From Aureobasidium sp. EXF-3400 (Eukaryota > Ascomycota > Dothideomycetes > Dothideales > Saccotheciaceae): a stretch of DNA of 64,000 nt. The notes under the pieces were generated by a model, which saw nothing but the letters and a program-made list of their open reading frames with translations, made no database searches and was not told where the DNA came from. Numbering within the stretch: position 1 is the stretch's first letter; each line of letters begins with the position of its first letter. Position numbers and translations under genes: made by a program. The stretch spans positions 16,540-80,539 of the forward strand of contig SWBL01000251.1 of NCBI GenBank assembly GCA_024195585.1. The letters are read 5' to 3'. Shown one piece after another: positions 33,405 to 43,200 of the stretch.

Positions 33405-34343
33405 ATGCCACCCCGCCCATTTCGCCAATCCCTCAGTATAGGCACAGATATATGCCACTACCCACGCTTCACAAAATACTTTCCCCTACACCAACACCTC
33501 GCCTCCACAACCACAGCAATCTCATCACAAACACTTTTATTCAAACTCTTCGACAAGGCTTTTTTACCAGCCGAGCAACGAGCATTTTGGCGACGTTTTC
33601 AATCTTCTTCTCGCAGGAGTGAGACAGAGCAGCAGCAGCAGTGGAGCGAAAAGAAAGCAGAAGAAGCAGCGAGGTATCTTGGTGGCAGATGGGCTGCCAA
33701 AGAAGCTGTGATTAAAGCTTTTACGCCACAGAGAAGATTGGTGCTTAGAGATGTGAGGGTGTGGAGTGTAGGGTCTGGGAAACAACCTCTGGCGATTGTG
33801 GTTGATGAGGAAGAGGGCAGGAAGTATGCGCCTGCTAAAGAGGTTTATGAGGGGGTTTCTAGGCAGATGGGGTTAGTTGAGGAACTGAGGGTGTTAAAAA
33901 AGGGGGGAGATGCTGTTGCGTCTTCTGGTTTGAGAATTATTAAGAAGGCGATTTTGAGTCGACATTCAGCAAGGTCGATGGAGATGAAGAAATCAGCGCC
34001 TCCACCAGAGACGGAAGCATCAACAGAACAATCTCCTACTCCCACGACCACTCCTTCCATCCTCTCCGGGAGCGGTATCCTAGATCTAAACGCCGTCACC
34101 GATATCCTACAACAAGATGGCGAAGCTCCATCTACTCAAACAACACAAGAAGAGGTCAGAGAAGATGAAGAGCCTCAAATCAAACAAGCTCGTCTACAAA
34201 GAGAGATCCAACGACTGCTTGAAGAGGAGCAAGTAGAGGATGGATGGGCCAATGCACAAGGTCAGGTCGTCAAGTTAAGTATATCGCATGATGGCGAGTA
34301 TTGTGTTGCTACTGCTTTGGCTGCTCTAGAGGGAAGGGTCTAA
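33405..34343 (+). CDS. PPT2: 4'-phosphopantetheinyl transferase / holo-ACP synthase (mitochondrial type)
   Basis: Transfers phosphopantetheine from CoA to acyl carrier protein, here most likely mitochondrial ACP. The 312-residue protein carries the AcpS-type signatures: IGTDICHYPRF at the N-terminus (Mg-binding Asp in GTDI), GGRWAAKEAVIKAF about residue 95-110 (catalytic WAAKEA box), and a C-terminal KLSISHDGEYCVATALA strand. Between the last two lies an unusually long insertion (~residues 150-290), rich in Ser/Thr/Pro and charged residues, probably disordered. A short basic N-terminus (MPPRPFRQS) could be a weak mitochondrial signal. Yeast Ppt2 is the named counterpart; whether this one also serves cytosolic carriers cannot be told. 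Confidence 0.85.
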   Translation: MPPRPFRQSLSIGTDICHYPRFTKYFPLHQHLASTTTAISSQTLLFKLFDKAFLPAEQRAFWRRFQSSSRRSETEQQQQWSEKKAEEAARYLGGRWAAKEAVIKAFTPQRRLVLRDVRVWSVGSGKQPLAIVVDEEEGRKYAPAKEVYEGVSRQMGLVEELRVLKKGGDAVASSGLRIIKKAILSRHSARSMEMKKSAPPPETEASTEQSPTPTTTPSILSGSGILDLNAVTDILQQDGEAPSTQTTQEEVREDEEPQIKQARLQREIQRLLEEEQVEDGWANAQGQVVKLSISHDGEYCVATALAALEGRV

Positions 34344-34600
34344 ACGAGAGATGCCGAGCTGGAAAGATGAAGACTGTAATTATACTTGTACGATCTAGAG
34401 TGGTCTCATGTAAAACAGCCGATGAGAATATATACCTTGAACGCCATGATGCAAATTGAGACAGAGAAACGCTCGCAGAAAGCAAAGAGAAGCCAGCAAT
34501 GCGAAGAGAAAAGAGCAAAGACCGAATCCCTCGAAACAGAAAAAGCAAGCATTACCAGATCATCATCGTCGTAGCAAAGAGAGCAGCAGAGAGAAAAGCA

Positions 34601-35491
34601 CTACTCCAGCCTGCCCATCAAACTCTTCCTCACGCCAGTATTAACAACACCACCCACACCGAACGCAGGCACGATTCTCGCCATTCTCGCAAACGAACTC
34701 TTCAGCCAGTCCACCCTAACCTTTCTCGCTCTGTCCTTCCATCCCACTGCCCCATCCCTGTTGTAAAGATCCAAGCCCAACAAATGCAACGGAGTAGAAA
34801 TCAATTGAACAGCAGCAGGAGCCACAAACTGCGCAGCCGAAGCAGCAGAAACATGCTTTTGCATTCCCTCCGACAAAGGCATGAGAGGTGCAATCAACGG
34901 CGGTACATTGAAAGACGCAAACACAGTCAAGCAATCTCTAACCGCGAAAAGAGCATAACTGGGTCCAGGGATAGCGCGAGGAGTGCTTGTAGCAGCACCA
35001 AACAACTTCGCAAACCTGCTATCCTTGTACAAACACAGACTCAAATTTGCAGAAGAAGTAGCCACGAATTTGGCAGGACCTGAAGTAGTTGTTGTCGCAG
35101 AGTTGCCATTGACAGTACTAGCACTGGTATCCAGTAAATTGGCAGTAATGTACGTTCCAGTATACAGCGCAAAAATCAACGCAAATGGCTTGGAAAAGAG
35201 AAAGTGATGTGGACGCAAGACAAACGTTGCTGCAGATTCTCGCAACGAGGTTCCTAGTGTTTGTCTGCCAGAGGCATTTTCGATGATGCCTTTGTCGATT
35301 GCGGTGATGATGGGAGCGACGAGGAGTCCTGCTGTTGCCGCTGATGCTACATCGGCGCCGATGCGTAGACCCAAGTTATGCGTGTTCCAGAGGGATGTGC
35401 TTGGTGTTGTTGTCGTCGTGGGTGTCTTTGGGCTCATCATCTCAGGCTTGAGATTTGGTCGGGATGCGCCGGGACCGGCAGCCGTACTCAT
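34601..35491 (-). CDS. Conserved-looking fungal mitochondrial or membrane protein, function unknown
   Basis: A single-exon protein of 296 residues. After a Pro/Thr-rich N-terminus (~35 residues), it shows several moderately hydrophobic segments: GADVASAATAGLLVAPIITA, LIFALYTGTYITANLLDT, LFAVRDCLTVFASFNVPPLIAPL and AAQFVAPAAVQLIS. The pattern LWNTHNLGLRIGADV and KPFALIFALYTGTYITAN resembles uncharacterised filamentous-fungal proteins that I recall only as orphan or carrier-like. The helical hairpins and Gly/Pro punctuation recall mitochondrial carriers, but no Px[DE]xx[KR] motif is visible. A membrane protein is likely; transport is speculation. Confidence 0.7.
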   Translation of the reverse strand: MSTAAGPGASRPNLKPEMMSPKTPTTTTTPSTSLWNTHNLGLRIGADVASAATAGLLVAPIITAIDKGIIENASGRQTLGTSLRESAATFVLRPHHFLFSKPFALIFALYTGTYITANLLDTSASTVNGNSATTTTSGPAKFVATSSANLSLCLYKDSRFAKLFGAATSTPRAIPGPSYALFAVRDCLTVFASFNVPPLIAPLMPLSEGMQKHVSAASAAQFVAPAAVQLISTPLHLLGLDLYNRDGAVGWKDRARKVRVDWLKSSFARMARIVPAFGVGGVVNTGVRKSLMGRLE

Positions 35492-36310
35492 TGCTTCCTA
35501 GCGGTCGGCGTGTTGTGCTGAAGTAGTTGTCGCTGTTGTTCTGCATGTGACGGGAAGCGGCAGTGTTTGTCCTTGTGTTCCAAGTCCTCCTCTTGTCCTG
35601 TTTCTCCAGTTTGGGTGGGTCGTACGGAAAGAAAGAATGTGTTTCCTTATCAAAGATCGGAAAGTGATCGCGTGGAGGATTGATTTGTATGACGCGCTTG
35701 CGGGCTGAGCGTCTCAAACTCGCCGGCCACCGGGTCATTTTCTGCCGAAGCAGACGCCGACCTCGCTCTCTTTGGTCAGCCGTTCCAATCTATCGTCCCT
35801 ATTGTCAACAGTGTTATAGGAAGGAAGGAGAGACCAATAACTCACGACTTCCAGTCGAAGGATGTCGATTACAATGGCTTTTCACGTTTCTCTGGAAAGA
35901 CACACCACGGGCTAGACAAAAAGTGCAATTTTGATTTCTGGATTCGGTCTGTTACTGGAGTAGAGAAAGCGAGGGTAGCAAACAGCTTCTTTATGCTGTG
36001 CTACTTTGCTGAGTAGCCGTGCCAAACTTCCCTCTATACCATCTCTAGCCATCGTGTCCGAGTGTCGTCCCACCACTTTCCCTCAAACTCATCCTGATCG
36101 GTCTAATCAAGTGAGGGCTAACAGACTCAATTTGCTGAGAGCGAAAGTGCCATTCCTCCTTAATGATCTGTGTCTTTGTTGCCGATAATCTGACTGAAAA
36201 GAGCCAGTCTTTGTGTCGAAATGATATGGCTTTGTGGTGTAACTGTGTTGGCGGCGGACGCTGTATTCGAGACCTCAGACAGCGATAGTGCCGTGTGAAG
36301 AGTGAGTAGC
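35492..36310. other. Intergenic, no gene seen
   Basis: 819 bp between two minus-strand genes. It includes the promoter of the gene starting at 35491. Short frames have no coding character. Confidence 0.5.
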
Positions 36311-37358
36311 TCAGATGTAGCTGATCTTGACCACTCCATCCATCAACTCGCACTGACAGTGTTCCCAAGGGTCAGGATCACCACAAGAGACGCAGATGAT
36401 GCGAAGACAAGCAGGCTGCATGCAACGACCAGCGCAATCAGGGCAAACATTGCGGTAGCAAGTATCGCATCTGAGCATTCTCTGAAAAGGATCAGTAGCG
36501 GTGGGCTTCATGGCATTGATCTCGTCAATGTCGCGCTGAAAAGCTGCGCGGTACTTCAGGGGCACCACAGGGTTGGGGCGAGGATCCTCGTTGATGAGCT
36601 TGGTGTAGGCTTTGATAGAGCAGCATGAGGCACCACACAGCTGGCAGTCGGGCTCGTGTCCGTCACTGCAGTTTAGCTTCTTGCTGTTCCACTGGTAGAT
36701 GTGGTGAGGGTGACGGCGATTAGCGATAGGGCAACGCAACTTCAGAGCAGGTAGACCCCAAGCCTCGCGAGTTGGTTGGATGGATTCGTGGATGGCGATC
36801 TAAGAACAATTAGTTAACTATCTACCACGTAGGTATCGAGTTGGAGCAGCTTACAGGAGGAAGAGGGCGCACTGGAACCTTACCCAACTTCAGAGGATCA
36901 ATGCCCCTAAGGTCATGTTGGGTTTCCCACTCTTCGGCGTTAGCGAACTCGAACGGTAGCTCGTTCTCGGATTGTTCGTTCGGGTGATCGGAACGCTGAG
37001 AGACAGGTTCTTCGGATCCAGAGTCTGATCCAGATTGAGAAATAGAATCAGATGGCGAGAGGGGAGATCTTTCGTCGGACGCCAGGAAAGATCTTGCATC
37101 GGATTCTAGGAAAGATCTCTCGTCAGGCGAGTCGTAGAACTTTCCTTTCCTTCTGAGTGTACGAGGTCTGACGGGTGTGTCGCTGTCATCAGACCAGTAC
37201 GCCTCACTGGATGAGATGGACTTTGCGCGCTTCTGAGGTGTCTTTGGCTCGATTTCGTTTTCAGAGGTGGTGGACCATTCGGATCCTTTGCTAGGTGACA
37301 CGTCTCTGCTGGATGGATTAGAGCCGCTGGATGAGCTGTCAGGGCCAATCTTGAACAT
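36311..37358 (-). CDS. Cysteine-rich protein with disordered Ser-rich N-terminus, unknown
   Basis: Two exons (37358-36855, 36799-36311) give 330 residues. The first ~140 are Ser/Asp/Glu-rich and probably disordered, with a short internal repeat in which (D)ERSFLESD-like units occur three times. The C-terminal half has about fourteen cysteines in zinc-finger-like pairs: CQLCGASCC, then CDTCYRNVCPDCAGRC, CVSCGDPDPWEHCQC. Trp and His are interspersed. The spacing is not a standard RING, B-box or PHD, so I only infer zinc binding. The intron is GTAAGC...CTAAT...TTAG and keeps frame. It could be a nuclear or ubiquitin-related protein; no function is assigned. Confidence 0.7.
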
Positions 37359-37681
37359 GATGGCGGTGTTGTGCGGAAAAGATGTAGAGAAGAGAAGGAT
37401 TGTTGTGTTGGGCGAAAGTGAGAGCTGCGAATGCGCAGGACGTGATGTTGTCGTAGTGAAGTCCTCGTGAAGCTGGCTGCTGCTATTATTCTCCACTGGT
37501 AAACGCGTGAGCGGCGGCGGAGCGCGACTCGAATCGTTGTTGTTGGCACAAGAGAACTCAGGATCGGGGAGTGCGCTTCGCGGGCCTGCCCTTTCCACGC
37601 GTATGAAGTTGTCCCTGGTGGTGGCCTCAGGAGAATGTCGGAGCATCATCCAGGGCATTGTTGGTACCACTGGAATAAGCC
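37359..37681. other. Intergenic, no gene seen
   Basis: 323 bp, the promoter and leader of the Cys-rich gene and the 3' end of the next minus-strand gene. Confidence 0.5.
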
Positions 37682-38438
37682 TCACGACGACGGTTCTCCC
37701 TCACCAGTAGGCTTTCGCATTCTGGGAGGTATGGAACCACCACCAGGTCCTCCAACTCCCAGCCCTGCTGTCCAATGGCTTGTTATCGGTTCTGCGCGAG
37801 GGCGACGGGACGCAGTGCTTTTCTGTCCAAGCCTGGGAGCGACCGGCGCAAGCTTTGGTGCAATTGGCCTTCCTTTCTTGTCAACAAGGCCAGTGACCTC
37901 CCTCCCATGAACGTCAAACACGCGTCCCGTCTTTCTGGGCTTGGGAGCCTTCTTGATCTCCGCTTTCAACTTGCGAACTGCCTCCTTGGTAGGATCGTAC
38001 CAGTAATCGCCTGGCCGCGGAGGCGTAGTTTCTCCCAAGCCCAGAGCCCTCTTGAACCAACCTCTGTGCTTCTTCGCGTATGTTAGCCTTCGTGTCCACA
38101 CGTTCGCAGCCATGTCAGATCGTCTGAATGATAGATTGTCTAAGCATCGCCGCAGAGCGCAAACATGCAACCCAGACAATCCACACAAAGAGAAACAGAC
38201 GATCTAAGGGTGAAGCTGGTCTATGAGGAAGGGTGCTTACATAAACATCGTCCTCCTCCTCTTTCTCTTCTTTCTCTTCAGGAGTTGGCTCGGGCTCTTT
38301 GACGCCCTGCGCCTCTGCAACGTCCTGCGGCTTCGGAGGCCAGGCGGCGGCGGCGACAGCGGGTCTGAAAGGGGGTGGGAAGTCGCCGCCTACACCGCCT
38401 GCCTCGATCTCCTTGGGATGGTCCTTGAAGAAGCGCAT
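37682..38438 (-). CDS. Unrecognised basic protein, intron-containing, model uncertain
   Basis: Best model: exon 1 at 38438-38241 and exon 2 at 38071-37682, total 195 residues, with a 169-nt intron (GTAAGC...GCTAAC...GCGAAG). Exon 1 reads MRFFKDHPKEIEAGGVGGDF, then an acidic stretch ending EEEDDVY. Exon 2 holds GLGETTPPRPGDYWYDPTKE, a Lys-rich helix, then VFDVHGREVTGLVDKKGRP. The GDYWYDP and FDVHGREV blocks look like conserved protein, but I do not know the family. The acceptor is ambiguous, and the adjoining frame in the same bases also looks coding (ANIREEAQRLVQEG). An upstream exon before 38438 cannot be excluded, since a GTAAGG donor/CATAG acceptor pair abuts the ATG. Confidence 0.5.
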
Positions 38439-39226
38439 CTATGCTTGATCAGTAGGAGTCTTGATGGAAAACATGAGTCCTTACATTTGCTGGATTTGGT
38501 TCGTAGAGTGAATTCTGCTCGAAAGCTTCGATTGACCACAATGCCGGCTATACCATGGAAGACGCCGATCATGGCTCTGATGCTATTCGAGGCCTTGTGA
38601 CGATTCAAGAATCAAGGCTTCTGACAGTATGACACCATTCACTTTGCAAAGACCTGATACCTTTTTCTCCCAAGTGTAAAATCTTCGATCTCACAGCCAG
38701 CCTCACTCGCAGCTCTACCACGGATGTGCTGCAGGATATGTTCAAGATTGCCAGCAACTATACCCGGAGTGCGTCAATCATCGATCGGACCTGGACCTCG
38801 TGTCGTGCTGTCTTGCAACCCAGGACCACCAAATAACTGCTACTCTCTCCCGCGGGATTTGATCAGCATCATACTATCAGAACACAGAGTCTTTTCTAAC
38901 ATACAGTCGTGTCCACTGAGAGCCCTTCAACACAAGGTAATTCGACAGGCTCTCAATGGACGTGTATCGTGCTGGCAAAAACACTGTGCATTTTGATAGT
39001 AGCATGAAAAGAGGTGTGTGGAGGAGGAGATGTGTCAAGGTGGAATGTTGCAATGAGAAAACAAGGTGTATTTGAAGGTAGAAAGAATGAAAACTCCAGA
39101 CCAACGCCTCCCATGCTCATAAAGGCCATTTTAGTGGCTCAAACCCATGCAACGCTGTTTATCCGAGGTAGAAAGATTCAAGGCGAGTCGACTTGTTTGT
39201 CGATTTATCTGAAGGTCAACCTACGA
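38439..39226. other. Intergenic, no gene supported
   Basis: 788 bp between minus-strand genes. The first ~50 bp may contain a 5' intron of the upstream gene. Nothing else was recognised. Confidence 0.45.
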
Positions 39227-39834
39227 TTAAGGCTTGGCATATTGCTGGGTCCATTCTCTGGCAGTCTGGATGGCAGCGTTCTGATCCTCTTTCCATCTCT
39301 GGGCGACGTCGTTGGCGAGCGGGTCATCGGGGTTGGGTGCACCGAGCAGAGCTTGAATGGAAAGCAGGATGGTGCGGATTTGTAGGGCAGGCGACCAGTT
39401 GCCTAGGATGATCAGCGGGGAAGATTTGGTTGCGAATAGCGATGGTCTTACTCTTCAAGACGTCCAAGCAGATTCTACCAAGGCGATCGATGTTGGGATG
39501 GTAGATCTTGGTAAGGAAGCGGATCTTGGGGGGAGTCATGGGGTAGTCGTCGGGCAGGAACAGTTCGAGCTTGAAGATTCCACCTGGAACATGTGTCAGA
39601 CGAGGAGCGATCGAGTCGGGCGAGACTGGCGTCAGGTACCTTCGTAAGGAGATTGTGAAGGACCGTGGATCTTGACATCAAAGTAGCGCAAGTTTTCCTC
39701 GTGGGGAATGGCTTCGATGCCGGGAACGCTGTCGCATCTTGTCAGGACGTGGGTACGATAGTCTGGTATGGATAGACATACGGCTCGGCCATGAGACGCT
39801 CAGTCTCCTTGATGATACGTTTGGGAAGAGCCAT
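39227..39834 (-). CDS. UBC13: Ubiquitin-conjugating enzyme E2 Ubc13
   Basis: The E2 that builds Lys63-linked ubiquitin chains with the Mms2 partner, acting in post-replication DNA repair (PCNA polyubiquitination). Four exons (39834-39782, 39728-39640, 39583-39452, 39402-39227) give 149 residues with all splice phases consistent. The E2 core is complete: [15 protein letters not shown], then [24 protein letters not shown], the HPN box (76-78), catalytic C86 in [11 protein letters not shown], and [14 protein letters not shown]. The ILLSIQALL helix and a WTQQYAKP end match Ubc13 rather than Ubc4/5. It is divergent from MTC5 across 403 bp. Confidence 0.96.
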
Positions 39835-40237
39835 ATTGGGCAGATGGGATTCTTCGGTGTAGGCTTATATGCTGATACGTGTGGTAGACTGGAGCTCTGC
39901 TAAGCAAAGTGAAGTTGAAAGCGCAAGTGTATGGAAGCGGATGATGACGAGGATGCAGCGCAGACACACCCCGCCATGCGACAAGTCCAGCCCAATCTGA
40001 AGCTTGGTCCCTTTCGTCACGTGCGCTATCGACACGACGCGAGACACGTCCTTGGCATCTACCACAGACAGTTCATCCTGTATCTACCAGCCAGTTTATC
40101 TCAACCAGCATGAAGCTGTCCGCTCTAATAGGACAAGCACTGTGTTCAGTGTGACCATGTCAGTGCTGCTGTCTATAGTCAATATCACCTGGCCTCCCGA
40201 AGACCCTGGCTGAGCTCCCATCACAATTCAACCAGCC
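39835..40237. other. Divergent promoter UBC13/MTC5
   Basis: A 403-bp spacer. No recognisable control element. Confidence 0.5.
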
Positions 40238-43200
40238 ATGTCTTCTACAATATCTTCGTCCATTACCCAAAGAAGCGGAAAGGATACTTCCATCTTTGAC
40301 AGTCCCACTTTTGACAAGGATCTTCGCATTCATGTCAACCAGGCTGTAGGTTCTGCCTCCATTTCACCTGGTGGGAGAGATGTCGTCCTGGCCTCACAGT
40401 CGGGTCTGCATATCATAGATCTCGACTCACCCTTCTCACCTCCGCGTCACCTCCGTCACCAAACCCCTTGGATTCCTGCCGATGTACAGTGGTCCCCCTT
40501 TGCTTCAAGATACTACTGGGTTGTCAGTACTTCAAATCAGAGAGCTTTGGTCTGGAACCTCGAACTTGCGAGCCTCCAAGCCCCGATAGAGCACACCCTG
40601 CATGCTCACTCTAGAGCCATCACTGACATCAATTTTTCCCCCTTGCAACCCGACCTACTTGCTACATGTGCAGTTGATGCTTTTGTACATTGCTGGGATT
40701 TGCGCGTCTCAGCAAGACCTGTAATCAGCTTTTCCGACTGGTTCGCTGGTGCAACTCAAGTCAAGTGGAATCGACGGAACACCCACATCGTTGCCTCGTC
40801 GCACGACAAGTATCTGCATATCTGGGATGATCGCAAAGGCGCCTTGCCTCTCGAGACCATCGAAGCTCATCAAACGAAGATCTATGGCATTGATTGGAGC
40901 CGTACTGAAGAGACCAAGATCGTCACTTGCTCGCTTGATCGAACTATAAAGGTTTGGGACTATGAGGTTTCGCAAGTAGAACCTGAGCGTGTTATCAATA
41001 CACCCTTCCCAGTCTGGCGAGCCAGACACAGTCCGTTCGGCGATGGAGTTTTGGCTATGCCACAGAGAGGTGATCATGACTTGCACATGTACGACTGCCG
41101 GCCGTCGAACGTGACCAACACTCCTGCTCTAACAGAACCCAATTACCGCTTTACTGGACATGAAGAACAAGTCAAAGAGTTCTTATGGCGAGGACGTGGC
41201 AATATTGACGAGTACTCGGATGGCCGTGACTTCCAATTAGTCTCGTGGGGAGCTGATCGCGAACTGATTCTACATCGCATGGGTGACAAGCAACTTCAAT
41301 CCATTGGATTCCATAAAGGCATGCTCACGGAAAAGCCTCCACAACTCACACGGATCGGTGCTCCTTACAAGTCCTTCAGAGACCGACCCACACAACCTGG
41401 GATAGCGACTGAGAGTCCTGCACAGGGATCTGAACTCTTCCATCCTGGTACCAGTCCTGGCATGAACAAGGTGCCCATCCCGATCGCAGGTGGTTGGGCT
41501 GACGGCGGTCAGATGATGACGTATTCGGGTATCGAGACTCGAAACGTTAGACAGCAAGATAATGGCCTCATATCTTGGATGAAGGGTGTCAAGTTCGGTA
41601 AACGCAAGCCAAGTTCACCAGACAGGTTGACGACAAGAAGACTTTCGATCGTTGCCGATCTACACCACCCAAACTCTCATGGCATACGTGAGAGCTTGAG
41701 CGACGAGATCATTCATGTGGGCGAAAAGTTCACTCGAGTCACTGTCGACGAAGCAGACGTGTCAAATAGACATATCAAAATCTCTTTGAATGGGCCATGG
41801 GCTGCCGAAGAGAAGTTGGTCTTCATGCAGCTCTGTATGGACTTTCCCGTTGACTATCCCGAGAAGTCGGTCCCATGGTTTCATCTTGACAAAGCTTCTG
41901 CCTTGTCTGAGAAGAAAGTGGCAGAGCTTGCAGGTAACTTACGAAAGATTGCCACTGGTTACTTGATTCATCGCCGAGGATGCATTGAAGGTTTCTTGTC
42001 TTATCTGACTGGAGAAAGGGATCTACAAGAGAGCATCAGTTGGTTGGGTCTTGGTGGCCACGATGTGGTTGCACCTGGCGAAGAGGCCGAAAGTTCCAGC
42101 GATGAAGAAGATGGACTGCTGGGCGACTTTGGTGGCAGCGGCGAATCTCAAACACTGGGCATGGAAGGAAGTGTGGGATCAGGCATCTTCAGCACCAACG
42201 CCAACGTTCCTCTTCCCAGAACCTGCGGAGCTCTCTGGGCGCCGAACGGGCAATTGATCTGCTTTATGCCGCCCAAAGAAGAACCACGATCAATTTTGCA
42301 CAAGTTCGCGATAGATGAGCGAAGCCGCAATCGTGGTAGCAGAGAGATCTTCGAAGGCTTCGGAAGACTACGTCCTGGCCAGAACGAATCTAAGGCCAAG
42401 AGTAAGCCTAGCAATGATACATTCGAAGCTGATGAGTCAGATAACAGCTCTGAGTTCTCAAATTCAAGCTCGTCTTCAGGGTCTGATGAGCCAGAACTGT
42501 TTCTTCGTCGGTTCCAGCCACCGTCTGCTTGGCATGGTGGGTCTCTACGATTTCCGCGACTCAAGGGACTCAGAACACATTCCACAGAAGGATCCATCCC
42601 AACGAGCAACGGACTCAACAAGAGAGGCGTTGGCGTCAGAAACAAAGTCCGGATCAAGGTTCTCGACGTGGAGAGCTTGCTGCCTTCGAAGCGAAGTCTT
42701 GCGTCGGAGTACCTTGTTTACGGCGATGGAAAGACTGTGTGCTCGCATAATGCTCGGGCCGCTTTAAAGAATGGCTTCCCTGAATTGGCTGACATATGGG
42801 AGTTTATCGGATTGATCTTAGCGAAGGAAGTTCCATTGAGCTTGCTTTCCATCCCAAGACAGGAAACCGATATTCGAGTTCTCGCACGACGGTTACTAAT
42901 GGCGTCTCAAAGGAACGACAGTGGGCTTGACTTGTCCTTTGATGAACCGGAAGCTGTATTGCACCCACAAGAAACAGCTCTCATCAAGTGGGGTACTCAC
43001 CCCTTCGCTGGATCCTGGCTCGTCGATACATTATTCACGTACTTCGAAAACCTGGCAGACGTCCAGATGCTAGGAATGCTCTCGTGCATATTCGCACAGT
43101 CCTTGTCCCCGGATGATCAACGCCCGACGTACGAGTATCTTCCACAATCGATGAGTTGCGCTGCCCAGCTTTTCGACTACTTCCCCGACAAAGAGACAGC

